A DNA stretch of 64,000 nt from Kribbella jiaozuonensis. Lineage in GTDB: Bacteria > Actinomycetota > Actinomycetes > Propionibacteriales > Kribbellaceae. Shown one piece after another: positions 7,657 through 15,462 of this stretch (positions are counted from its first letter, which is position 1; each line of letters starts with the position of its first letter). The stretch spans positions 397,287-461,286 of the forward strand of contig NZ_SZPZ01000007.1 of NCBI RefSeq assembly GCF_005233875.1, read 5' to 3'. A program made the translations under genes and the position numbers. The notes under the pieces are model-generated. The model saw nothing but the letters and a program-made list of their open reading frames with translations. It did no database searches and was not told where the DNA came from.

Positions 7657-8903
7657 GTACCAACTCTGTCGTCGAGCGCACGCTTGGCTCGCTCCGGGAC
7701 AGCCGCGCGTTTCGCCTGTTCTGGTTCTCGAATCTGTTCTTCTTCGGCGGGGTGTGGACGCAGACGCTCGTGCTCGGCTGGCTCGCGTACGAGACCACGC
7801 ATTCCGACTTCCTCGTCGCGGTGTTCGGTGCCGTGCGGCTGGCGCCCTTGCTGCTCGGGCCGTTCGCGGGTGCGTTCGCGGATCGGCACAACCGGGTCCG
7901 GCTGCTGATCATCGCGGCCTCGTGGGCGCTGGTCGCGGTCAGCGCGGTGGCCACGCTGGCATCGCTCGGACGTGCGACCTACTGGGTGCTCGTGCTCGGC
8001 GGGTTCGCGATCGGGCTGGCGCAGTCGCCGTCGCAGCCGGCACGTGCCTCGCTCGTGCTCGACCTGGTCGGGCGGCAGAACCTCAGCAACGCCAACGCGC
8101 TCAACTCGATGGCGCTGAACATGACGCAGGTGATCGGGCCGGCGATCGGCGGACTGATGATCACCGGACTCGGTGCGCCGGCCGCGCTGTGGGTCTCGAC
8201 ATTTTGGTATGCCATTTCTCTGGTGACCCTGCTGCCGTTGCGCGAGTACGGCCAGGTGCTCGGCGGGCATACCCAATCGGCGGTGCGGATGGTCACGAGC
8301 GGCCTGCGCGAGATCGCCCGGAACCGGCTCGCCTCCACCGTCCTCCTGATCACCCTGGCCGCGAACACTCTGCTGTGGCCGATCGCCCAGTCGTTCATGC
8401 CGGTCTTCGCGCAGGAGTCACTCGGCCTCAACGCCGCCGGCCTGGGCTGGCTGCTGACCTGTGCGGGCGTAGGCGGTCTGGCCGGCTCGCTGGTGATCGC
8501 CTGGCTCGGCGACTTTCGCTTCAAGGGCGGCATGTTCGTCGTCGGCACGGCCGCGTGGGGGATGTTGTGGGCGCTGTTCGGCCTCTCCCACAGCGTCATC
8601 GCGTCGTTCGTGCTCATGACCGCGATCGGCGTGCTGAGCGCGGCATTCGGCGTACTCCAAACCACGCTGCTGCTGATGACCACGCCCGAGTCACTCCACG
8701 GGCGGGCGCTCGGCGTACAGGAGCTTGCCATCGGCATCATGCCGGCGGCGTCCCTGGTGCTGGGTGCTTTTGCCGAGAGCTACGGCGTCGATATCACCAC
8801 GTTCGTCAGCGCGGTTCTGCTTGTCGTCATGGTCGGCGCCCTCGCGATCTGGACACCGCCGCTCCTCCGCTACGGCGGCGAAGGAACTACCGTGGCCCGA
8901 TGA
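7653..8903 (+). CDS. MFS transporter
   Basis: 416 aa with about twelve hydrophobic segments and the loop 2-3 basic motif (GAFADRHNRVRLL). This is the DHA3/enterobactin-exporter-like branch (LFWFSNLFFFGGVWTQTLVLGWL at the start). GTG 7653 overlaps the amidohydrolase stop (GTGA), and the stop overlaps the DUF488 start (ATGA 8900-8903), so the genes are translationally coupled. It probably moves the substrate or product of the amidohydrolase; the direction is not evident, although this subgroup is mostly exporters. Confidence 0.9.
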   Translation: MSTNSVVERTLGSLRDSRAFRLFWFSNLFFFGGVWTQTLVLGWLAYETTHSDFLVAVFGAVRLAPLLLGPFAGAFADRHNRVRLLIIAASWALVAVSAVATLASLGRATYWVLVLGGFAIGLAQSPSQPARASLVLDLVGRQNLSNANALNSMALNMTQVIGPAIGGLMITGLGAPAALWVSTFWYAISLVTLLPLREYGQVLGGHTQSAVRMVTSGLREIARNRLASTVLLITLAANTLLWPIAQSFMPVFAQESLGLNAAGLGWLLTCAGVGGLAGSLVIAWLGDFRFKGGMFVVGTAAWGMLWALFGLSHSVIASFVLMTAIGVLSAAFGVLQTTLLLMTTPESLHGRALGVQELAIGIMPAASLVLGAFAESYGVDITTFVSAVLLVVMVGALAIWTPPLLRYGGEGTTVAR

Positions 8904-9250
8904 CGGTAAGAGTTCGGCGCGTGTACGACCCGGTGGAGGACGACGGCGGCCGGCGGGTCCTGGTGGACCGGCTGTGGCCGCGCGGGCTCAGCCGGTCGAA
9001 GGCGCGGATCGACGAGTGGTGCAAGGACGTTGCCCCGTCCACCGAACTGCGCGAGTGGTACGGGCACGACCCCGATCGGTACGACGAGTTCGCGAACCGG
9101 TACCGCAGCGAGCTCGACGACCCGGTCCGTGCTGCCGCCCTCAGCGAGCTGCGTGAGCTCGCCGGGAACGGCACGCTGACGTTGCTGACCGCAACGAAGG
9201 ACTTCGCGATCAGCCAGGCCGCCGTGCTCGCCGAGCTCCTCGAGGACTAG
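8900..9250 (+). CDS. DUF488-family protein
   Basis: 116 aa. It has the family signature VRRVYDPVEDDGGRRVLVDRLWPRG near the N-terminus and a C-terminal LTLLTATKD segment. The function of the family is unknown; it is a small cytoplasmic protein often found beside unrelated metabolic genes. It is the last gene of the GntR operon and overlaps the convergent encapsulin gene by four bases (9247-9250). Confidence 0.88.
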   Translation: MTVRVRRVYDPVEDDGGRRVLVDRLWPRGLSRSKARIDEWCKDVAPSTELREWYGHDPDRYDEFANRYRSELDDPVRAAALSELRELAGNGTLTLLTATKDFAISQAAVLAELLED

Positions 9251-10050
9251 CCCTGCAGTACGACGCTGGACTCCGACGTGAGAGCGAGGAAGGTCAGCGA
9301 TTCCTGCAGGTACAGCTCGACGGTGTCGGCGTCGTGGGACAGATAGCCGATGGACAGGTCCTGGCCGAGGTGCAGCTCGTAGTCACCACCGCGCGTCGAC
9401 ACCAGCAGAGCACCCTCGAGCGCCGGCGCCCAGATGATCTCGCCGTCGCCGACGAGCCGGGCCAGGTGATCGCGGATCGGGTAACCGTGGTCGGTCGTCT
9501 CCGCGACGGCCGTGTACAGGTCGGCCGACAGCAGCAAGCTGTACGGTCCGTCCACCCCAGCCAACCGGAGCGCCCGCAGGGCCTGGGCGATGGAGTCAGG
9601 CAGCTCGCGAGCCTCGGACGGCAACGTGAGTACGTCGTTCGAGCTGCTCGGCGCGAGACCCTCGATCCCGGCGGCGCCGGAGCCGTGGAAGACCAGGTGG
9701 TCCTCGGCGTACGCGATCTGCTTCGCGGCGTCCTTGACCGGCTGCCAGTCCGAGTCCTTCGCGCCGCGCTCCACGTCGTCGACGGCCTGCCGGGTGACGG
9801 TGAACGGGACGCGCAGCTCGATGATCGGCTGGGACAGCCGCCGGCGCGCGATCACGCCGTCGCCCGGCGCCTCGACCGTCTCCAGGTGGCCGGTGCCGAC
9901 CGAGGACAGCTCCGGGCCGGACGGGCCGACCAGGTCGACCACCCGGCGCCCGGCGATGTCGCGGGTGAAGGTACGGCGAGCCTCCTCCTCGATCTCGCCC
10001 CAGGCGGCGTCCGAGACCGGGGCCAGCTCGCGGTGCAGGTTGTTCGTCAT
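9247..10050 (-). CDS. enc: Encapsulin nanocompartment shell protein (family 1)
   Basis: 267 aa, the normal length for a family 1 encapsulin (linocin M18-like, HK97 fold). It has the typical opening NNLHRELAPVSDAAWGEIEEEA, RRVVDLVGPSGPE, the WQPVKDAAKQIAYAEDHLVFHG helix, and a C-terminal LGQDLSIGYLSHD...LYLQESLTF. Copies self-assemble into a protein shell in the cytoplasm that packages enzymes bearing a short tail peptide. The start codon overlaps the stop of the peroxidase gene (ATGA 10047-10050), and that peroxidase carries such a tail. Confidence 0.95.
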   Translation of the reverse strand: MTNNLHRELAPVSDAAWGEIEEEARRTFTRDIAGRRVVDLVGPSGPELSSVGTGHLETVEAPGDGVIARRRLSQPIIELRVPFTVTRQAVDDVERGAKDSDWQPVKDAAKQIAYAEDHLVFHGSGAAGIEGLAPSSSNDVLTLPSEARELPDSIAQALRALRLAGVDGPYSLLLSADLYTAVAETTDHGYPIRDHLARLVGDGEIIWAPALEGALLVSTRGGDYELHLGQDLSIGYLSHDADTVELYLQESLTFLALTSESSVVLQG

Positions 10051-11060
10051 GTGCGACTCCTTCTGAGGCTGCCGATTCCCAGCGATCCGTCCGCCGGGTT
10101 CCTATTGATCCGGGCGGGCGTGGTCGCAGCGGGCGCCGGCGACGGGTCTTCGAGGAACTCCGCGGTCGGCACGAAGAACAGACTGCCGGTGACCGCGGTC
10201 GAGAAGTCAAGGATCCGGTCGTAGTTCCCGGGCGGCTCACCGACGAACATCCGGTGCAGCATCCGCTCGATCACGTCCGGCGTGGCGGCGTACCCGATGA
10301 AGTAGGTGCCGAACTCGGCGGCGCCGAGTGAGCCGAAGGCCATGTTCTCGCGGACGATCTGCCGCTCGGTGCCGTCCGGGTCGACGATCGTGTTCACCGC
10401 GACGTGCGAGTTGGCCGGCTTGTCCTCGTCGGACAGCTCGAAGTCGCTGAGCTTCTCGCGGCCGATCACGCGCTCCTGCTCGGCGACCGGCAGTGCCTGC
10501 CAGGCGTCGAGGTCATGCAGATACTTCTGTACGACGACATAGCTACCGCCGGCGTACGCCGGGTCCTCGTCGCCGACGGTGATCGCGGCGACGGCCTTCG
10601 ACCCGGTCGGGTTCTCGGTGCCGTCGACGAAGCCGAGCAGATCGCGCTCGTCGAAGTACTTGAAGCCCTGTACTTCGTCGAGCACCTTCACGTGGCCGGC
10701 CAGCCGCGCCATCACCTGGCGGGCGAGCTCGAAACACAGGTCGAGCCGGCGGGCGCGGAAGTGGAACAGCAGGTCGCCGTGCGTCGCCGGCGCGGTGTGC
10801 TTCGCGCCGGACAACGCCCGGAAGGGATGCAGGTCGCGCGGAGCCGGCACCCGGTAGAGCCGGCTCCACGCGGACGCGCCGATGCCGACGACACAGCTCA
10901 GCAGGTCGTCCGGCGCTCGGAACCCGACGGCACGCGTGAGCCCGGCGATGTCCTCCAGCAGGGCCCGCGCGGTGTCCTCGGATCCCGGACGTACGGCGAG
11001 CACCAGGAAGACGGCCGCCTTCGCGGGCTCACGCAGTACCTCCTGAATCAGGACCACCAC
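10047..11060 (-). CDS. Dyp-type heme peroxidase, encapsulin cargo
   Basis: 337 aa from GTG 11060 (GTG 11057 is equally possible). It has the DyP motif GFVDG with catalytic Asp146, NSHVAVN with the likely proximal heme ligand His219, and the distal Arg in IVREN. Residues 305-318 are a Pro/Ala/Thr linker, followed by DGSLGIGSL at 324-332, which matches the known encapsulin-targeting peptide. It reduces peroxide while oxidising an as yet unknown donor inside the shell made by the next gene. The 5' end overlaps the reductase gene by 13 bases. Confidence 0.95.
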   Translation of the reverse strand: MVVLIQEVLREPAKAAVFLVLAVRPGSEDTARALLEDIAGLTRAVGFRAPDDLLSCVVGIGASAWSRLYRVPAPRDLHPFRALSGAKHTAPATHGDLLFHFRARRLDLCFELARQVMARLAGHVKVLDEVQGFKYFDERDLLGFVDGTENPTGSKAVAAITVGDEDPAYAGGSYVVVQKYLHDLDAWQALPVAEQERVIGREKLSDFELSDEDKPANSHVAVNTIVDPDGTERQIVRENMAFGSLGAAEFGTYFIGYAATPDVIERMLHRMFVGEPPGNYDRILDFSTAVTGSLFFVPTAEFLEDPSPAPAATTPARINRNPADGSLGIGSLRRSRT

Positions 11061-11866
11061 TTCCCGCTGCTGGACAGGGCGTCCGCCGTCCGGTGCGTGG
11101 TGTCGAGGGTGTCGAGGTCGGCGATCGCGGCGTCGTCGAGCTCGAAGTCGAAGACGTTGAAGTTCTCGATGATCCGGTCCTGGTGGGTGGACTTGGGGAT
11201 GACCGAGAGGCCCTTCTGGATCGCCCAGCGGATCAGCACCTGCGCCGGGGTGTGGCCGGTGGCTTCCGCGAGGCGGGCCACGACCGGACCGTCGAGGTGG
11301 CGGCCGGTCCCGAGCGGGCTGTACGCCTGGGACACGATGTTCGCGTCGTCACCGGCGGCGACCAGGCCGGCGCGGTACTCGAACGGGCTGAACTGGATCT
11401 GGTTGACGGCCGGCTGGACGGTGGCGACCTTCGACAGCTCCTGGATCTCGTCGGCACCGAAGTTCGAGATGCCGATGCCCTTGGTCAGGCCGGCCTCGAC
11501 GGCGGCCTCCATGCCCGGCCAGGCCCAGGTCGGCCCGCCCTGCGGCCAGTGGATCAGGTACAGGTCGAGATACTCCGTGCCGAGCCGCTCGAGACTCTTC
11601 TCCGCCTCGACCCGCGCGTCCTTGCCGCCCGGGTAGAACTTCGTGGTCAGGAAGATCTCCTCGCGCGGGATCCCGCTCTCGCGGATCGCCTTCCCGACGC
11701 TGGTCTCGTTCCGGTACGCCTGGGCGGTGTCGATCAGCCGATACCCGGCCTCGAGCGCCCAGCTGACGGCCCGCTCGGTCTGCGCGCCGTCCTCAACCTG
11801 CCAAACCCCCAGCCCCAGCACCGGGATCTCAGTTCCGTTCGAGAGCTCACGAGTGTTCGCAGTCAT
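11048..11866 (-). CDS. Aldo/keto reductase
   Basis: 272 aa AKR barrel (AKR5-like) with the tetrad Asp46, Tyr51, Lys76 and His106 (DTAQAYRNE, TTKFYPG, LIHWPQG), and an NADPH-binding C-terminal loop (IPKSTHQDRI). It overlaps the start of the peroxidase gene, so it shares an operon with peroxidase and shell. There is no encapsulin-targeting tail; the C-terminus ends SSGKWWS. It may deal with carbonyl products formed by the peroxidase, but that is inference. Confidence 0.92.
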   Translation of the reverse strand: MTANTRELSNGTEIPVLGLGVWQVEDGAQTERAVSWALEAGYRLIDTAQAYRNETSVGKAIRESGIPREEIFLTTKFYPGGKDARVEAEKSLERLGTEYLDLYLIHWPQGGPTWAWPGMEAAVEAGLTKGIGISNFGADEIQELSKVATVQPAVNQIQFSPFEYRAGLVAAGDDANIVSQAYSPLGTGRHLDGPVVARLAEATGHTPAQVLIRWAIQKGLSVIPKSTHQDRIIENFNVFDFELDDAAIADLDTLDTTHRTADALSSSGKWWS

Positions 11867-11889
11867 GTACTTCTTCTACCACGCGCGAC

Positions 11890-13866
11890 CTACAGCTTGT
11901 TGGCATGGCGGATTACTTGGACCACATCCGCCATCATGCCGGTGAGGTCGTAGTCCTTCGGGGTGTAGATGGCGGCTACGCCGGCCGCGCGGAGGGACCT
12001 GGCGTCGGTGTCGGGGACGATGCCGCCGACTACTACCGGGACGTCCTCCAGGCCTGCCTCGCGCAGACCCGCCACGACCTGCGGGACCAGCTCCATGTGG
12101 GAGCCGGACAGGATGGACAGACCCACGCAGTGGACGTCCTCCGCGACGGCGGCGGCGACGATCTGTTCGGGGGTGAGGCGGATGCCCTGGTAGATGACCT
12201 CGAAGCCGACATCGCGGGCACGGACGGCGACCTGTTCGGCGCCGTTCGAGTGGCCGTCCAGGCCGGGTTTGCCGACGAGCAGGCGGAGCCGGCCGCCGAG
12301 TTCGTCGGAGGTGGCCGCGACCGTCGCGCGTACGGCGGCGATCTCGGTGCCGCCCGCGGAGACGCCGACCGAGCCGGACACACCGGTCGGCGCGCGGTAC
12401 TCGCCGTACATCTCCCGGAGGACCCCGGACCACTCCCCCGTGGTCACACCGGCGCGAGCGCACTCGAGCGTGACGGGCATCAGGTTGTCGGTCCCCTTGG
12501 CGGCAGCGCGCAGCTTGCCCAGCGCGGCCTCGACCGCGGAGGCATCACGCGAGGCGCGCCAGCTCTCCAACGACGACAGCGCAGCGGACTCGGCTGCGGG
12601 ATCGACGGTCTGGATCGCCGTGTCGAGGTCGGCGGTGAGCGGTGACGGCTCGGTGTTCTCGAACCGGTTCACCCCGACGACGACCTGCTCGCCGGACTCG
12701 ATCCGCTGGCGTCGTTCGGCATGCGACGCAACGAGCGCCTGCTTCAAGTACCCGCTCTCGACCGCCGCGACCGCCCCGCCCATCGCCTGCACCCGGTCGA
12801 TCTCCTCGCGCGCACCCTCGACCAGCGAAGCCACCTTCGCCTCGATCACATGCGAGCCGTCGAAGATGTCGTCGTACTCGAGCAAGTCGCTCTCATAAGC
12901 CAGCACCTGCTGCATCCGCAACGACCACTGCTGGTCCCACGGCCGCGGCAGCCCGAGCGCCTCGTTCCAGGCCGGCAGCTGCACCGCCCGGGCCCGCGCG
13001 TTCTTCGACAGCGTGACGCCGAGCATCTCGAGCACGATCCGCTGCACGTTGTTCTCCGGCTGCGCCTCGGTCAACCCGAGCGAGTTCACCTGTACGCCGT
13101 ACCGCAACCGCCGCGCCTTCGGATCGGTCACGCCGTACCGCTCCAGCGTCAGCTGATCCCACAGCTGCACGAACGCGCGCATCTTGCACGTCTCCTCGAT
13201 GAACCGCACGCCGGCATTCACGAAGAACGAGATCCGCTGTACGACGTCCCCGAACCGCTCCGGCGGCACCTGCCCGCCGTCGCGGACCCGATCGAGTACG
13301 GCGATCGCCGTCGACAGCGCGAACGCCAGCTCCTGCACCGGCGTGGCCCCCGCCTCCTGCAGGTGGTAGCTGCAGATGTTGATCGGATTCCACTTCGGCA
13401 TCTGCGCGACCGTGTACGCGATCACGTCGGTCGTCAGCCGCAGCGACGCATCCGGCGGGAACGCGTACGTCCCGCGCGACAGGTACTCCTTCACGATGTC
13501 GTTCTGCGTCGTCCCCGTGAGCTCGGACGGCAGCGCGCCCTGCTCCTGCGCCGCGACCTGGTAGAGCGCGAGCAACCACATCGCGGTCGCGTTGATCGTC
13601 ATCGACGTGTTCATCTGCGCGAGCGGGATCTGGTCGAACAGCGCCCGCACGTCGCCGAGATGCGCGACCGGTACGCCGACCTTCCCGACCTCACCCTTGG
13701 CCAGCGGATGATCCGCGTCGTACCCGGTCTGCGTCGGCAGATCGAACGCGACCGACAGCCCGGTCTGCCCCTTCGCCAGGTTCCGCCGGAACAACGCGTT
13801 GGACTCCGCCGCGGACGAGTGGCCCGCGTACGTACGCATCACCCAGGGTCGATCCGAGGTCGCCAT
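11890..13866 (-). CDS. meaA: Coenzyme B12-dependent acyl-CoA mutase, MeaA / ethylmalonyl-CoA mutase type
   Basis: 658 aa. Large barrel domain (MRTYAGHSSAAESNALFR, AFDLPTQTGYD, MNTSMTINATAMWLL), then a C-terminal cobalamin domain with the Asp-x-His-x-x-Gly motif (GLDGHSNG, His539). Fusion of both parts at this length is typical of MeaA-type mutases rather than the two-subunit methylmalonyl-CoA mutase. The expected reaction is ethylmalonyl-CoA to methylsuccinyl-CoA. I chose ATG 13866 because TACTCT on the minus strand (13874-13879) ends 7 bases before it, suggesting a leaderless mRNA. The reductase gene begins 23 bases downstream. Confidence 0.85.
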   Translation of the reverse strand: MATSDRPWVMRTYAGHSSAAESNALFRRNLAKGQTGLSVAFDLPTQTGYDADHPLAKGEVGKVGVPVAHLGDVRALFDQIPLAQMNTSMTINATAMWLLALYQVAAQEQGALPSELTGTTQNDIVKEYLSRGTYAFPPDASLRLTTDVIAYTVAQMPKWNPINICSYHLQEAGATPVQELAFALSTAIAVLDRVRDGGQVPPERFGDVVQRISFFVNAGVRFIEETCKMRAFVQLWDQLTLERYGVTDPKARRLRYGVQVNSLGLTEAQPENNVQRIVLEMLGVTLSKNARARAVQLPAWNEALGLPRPWDQQWSLRMQQVLAYESDLLEYDDIFDGSHVIEAKVASLVEGAREEIDRVQAMGGAVAAVESGYLKQALVASHAERRQRIESGEQVVVGVNRFENTEPSPLTADLDTAIQTVDPAAESAALSSLESWRASRDASAVEAALGKLRAAAKGTDNLMPVTLECARAGVTTGEWSGVLREMYGEYRAPTGVSGSVGVSAGGTEIAAVRATVAATSDELGGRLRLLVGKPGLDGHSNGAEQVAVRARDVGFEVIYQGIRLTPEQIVAAAVAEDVHCVGLSILSGSHMELVPQVVAGLREAGLEDVPVVVGGIVPDTDARSLRAAGVAAIYTPKDYDLTGMMADVVQVIRHANKL

Positions 13867-13873
13867 GTACCCG

Positions 13874-13879
13874 AGAGTA
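13874..13879 (-). promoter_or_regulatory. Probable -10 box (TACTCT) of meaA
   Basis: TACTCT on the minus strand is followed by 7 bases and ATG 13866. No Shine-Dalgarno sequence is present. No convincing -35 box was found. Confidence 0.4.
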
Positions 13880-13903
13880 GGACTGTGTGCCCTTGTGAGT
13901 CTG

Positions 13904-13929
13904 CCCCTCGTGACTGGTGTCACCAGGGG
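13904..13929 (-). terminator. Hairpin after the STAS gene
   Basis: CCCCT and GTGAC (13904-13914) pair with GTCAC and AGGGG (13919-13929) around one C-C mismatch and a TGGT loop. It starts 12 bases beyond the STAS stop. There is no T-run, which is common in actinobacteria. Confidence 0.5.
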
Positions 13930-13941
13930 CGTGGATCACAC

Positions 13942-14274
13942 TCAGGCGCTGAGTGGCAGCGGTGTTCGCTCGACCTTGAGGACCCGGTGGAGGCGGGTGA
14001 CGGCGAGGATGCGGACGACGGATGGCAGGGGGTGCCAGAGCACCAACTGCCGGCCGAGGGACTGGGTTCGGCGGTGGGTCGCGACCAGGAGGCCGAGGCC
14101 GGTGGCGTCGACCGCGTCGACCTCCTCCAGGTCGACGATCACGTCCCCGTCGGAGGTGTCGATCAGGTGGTTGAGAGTTTGGCGGACGTCGCCGACAGAC
14201 CGGACATCGAGGATGCCGGTCAGGTGTATGACGTTGTCAGGCTCAGCTGATGTTCTGTGGGTCGGTGCCAGCAT
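13942..14274 (-). CDS. STAS-domain anti-sigma factor antagonist-like protein
   Basis: 110 aa. A single STAS domain: DNVIHLTGILDVRSVGDVRQTL, then VIVDLEEVDAVDATGLGLLV. The residue at the usual phospho-Ser/Thr place is in DATG, so phosphorylation by an anti-sigma kinase is possible at that Thr. ATG 14274 follows GGAGGG at 7 bases; the longer upstream frame lacks a good start. No kinase or sigma gene is directly linked; a DUF2007-like gene diverges 125 bases away. Confidence 0.8.
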   Translation of the reverse strand: MLAPTHRTSAEPDNVIHLTGILDVRSVGDVRQTLNHLIDTSDGDVIVDLEEVDAVDATGLGLLVATHRRTQSLGRQLVLWHPLPSVVRILAVTRLHRVLKVERTPLPLSA

Positions 14275-14399
14275 GTCCGTGCCCTCCGCTCTTCCGGCGG
14301 CCCCCGAGTGATCGGCCGCGTGGCAGCGTCTTGATGGTAAAGACTCCCCGGAGACACGGAAGGTTGCCAAGACCTCGCGATCTTTTGTTTCGCGAGACA

Positions 14400-14732
14400 A
14401 TGGTGTCCGTGTTCGCCGAGCATTACTTCCTGTTCCCGGTGGTGGCCATCGCCCTGGCCGGTGTGATGGTGCTGCTGTGCCGCTGGGCCTTCTCGAAGGC
14501 CAAGGGTGGATCGCTGGTACGTCGCGTCGATCACCGCCCCGCAGACCGGGACGCGTTCGGCCTGCTCACCGACATCCGGACGGTGGCGAACTACAACGAG
14601 GCCCGGGTTCTCGTGTCCCGGCTGAAGGATTTCGGCATCAAGGCGACCGCCGCCCACACCAAGGACGGCTGGACCATCTACGTCTGGCCGCGCGACGAGG
14701 CCGCCGCCCGCGGGCTGCTCGACCACTCTTAG
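14400..14732 (+). CDS. Membrane-anchored DUF2007-like protein
   Basis: 110 aa. Residues 10-30 form one membrane helix (FPVVAIALAGVMVLLC), followed by a soluble part with the pattern TVANYNEARVLVSRLKDFGIKATAAH...WTIYVWPRDEAAARGLL, which resembles the DUF2007 putative signal-transducing domain. The start could be ATG 14400 or GTG 14403; the upstream GCGAG is a weak ribosome site. It diverges from the STAS gene. The function is unknown. Confidence 0.65.
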   Translation: MVSVFAEHYFLFPVVAIALAGVMVLLCRWAFSKAKGGSLVRRVDHRPADRDAFGLLTDIRTVANYNEARVLVSRLKDFGIKATAAHTKDGWTIYVWPRDEAAARGLLDHS

Positions 14733-14747
14733 ACCTTCTGTCATCCA

Positions 14748-14759
14748 GAGAGCGCTCTC
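14748..14759. promoter_or_regulatory. Perfect palindrome GAGAGCGCTCTC
   Basis: A 12-base palindrome 15 bases after the DUF2007-like stop and 82 bases before the ECF sigma start. It resembles LacI-type operators of the GAGCGCTC class and could instead be a weak terminator hairpin. Confidence 0.35.
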
Positions 14760-14841
14760 GCGCGTCCTTTAGCGACGACGGGGTCGCGAGAAGGGGTCTG
14801 GGGACATCGGACAAGAGCAGAGTGAGCCCACGAGGAGGACC

Positions 14842-15462
14842 ATGACGCCCGAGGTGGCCCTCGCCGCCGTCACGCTGCCCAGCCGGGTACGCCGTGACGC
14901 CGTACCCGCGGACGACGACGGGTGGGAGCTCGAGGCGTCGGTGCGCGAGCCGGAGCGGTTCGCGGCGATCTTCGACCGGTACTTCGGCCAGGTGCACTCG
15001 TACGTCGCCCGCCGGCTCGGGAGCGATGTCGCGGACGATCTGGCCGCGGAGACGTTCCTGATCGCGTTCCGGCAGCGCGCCCGGTTCGACCGCCGCAACG
15101 GGGTCGTGCGGGCGTGGCTGTACGGCATCGCGACCAATCTGATCCGCCGGCACCGTCGAGACGAGGTACGGGCGTGGCGTGCCGCCGCGAAGCTCCCGCT
15201 GCCGGTCCCGGCCGCGACACATGAGGACCGGGTCGCCGCTCAGGTGACAGCGGAGGGCGCCTCACCTGAACTGGCAGCCGCGTTGGCGAAGCTGAACGCG
15301 AAGGACCGGGAGGTCCTCCTGCTGGTGGCGCTCGGACAGCTCACGTACGACGAGGTGGCGGCGGCGCTCGGGATCGCCTACGGGACGGTGTGCTCGCGGC
15401 TGTCGCGTGCACGCCGGGTAGTACGGGCGGCCGTGACGAACCCCGCGGAGGATCCGGCATGA
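14842..15462 (+). CDS. ECF sigma factor
   Basis: 206 aa. Region 2 lies at about residues 40-105 (AIFDRYFGQVHSYVARRLG, DLAAETFLIAFRQR, WLYGIATNLIRRHRR). Region 4 is at about 145-195 (LNAKDREVLLLVALGQLTYDEVAAALGI, then GTVCSRLSRAR). AGGAGG precedes ATG 14842. The stop overlaps the start of the CU044_5270 gene (ATGA 15459-15462), the usual pairing for this sigma type, in which the partner probably acts as its membrane-bound regulator. Confidence 0.92.
   Translation: MTPEVALAAVTLPSRVRRDAVPADDDGWELEASVREPERFAAIFDRYFGQVHSYVARRLGSDVADDLAAETFLIAFRQRARFDRRNGVVRAWLYGIATNLIRRHRRDEVRAWRAAAKLPLPVPAATHEDRVAAQVTAEGASPELAAALAKLNAKDREVLLLVALGQLTYDEVAAALGIAYGTVCSRLSRARRVVRAAVTNPAEDPA

Noticed and set aside
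2064..8214. Further TGGTATGCC-like matches at 2064, 3678, 3778, 4453 and 8205 as extra GntR sites
   Set aside because: All lie inside coding sequence, mostly where codons for Trp-Tyr or similar pairs produce the match, and none is a perfect palindrome. They are kept apart from the two intergenic perfect sites.
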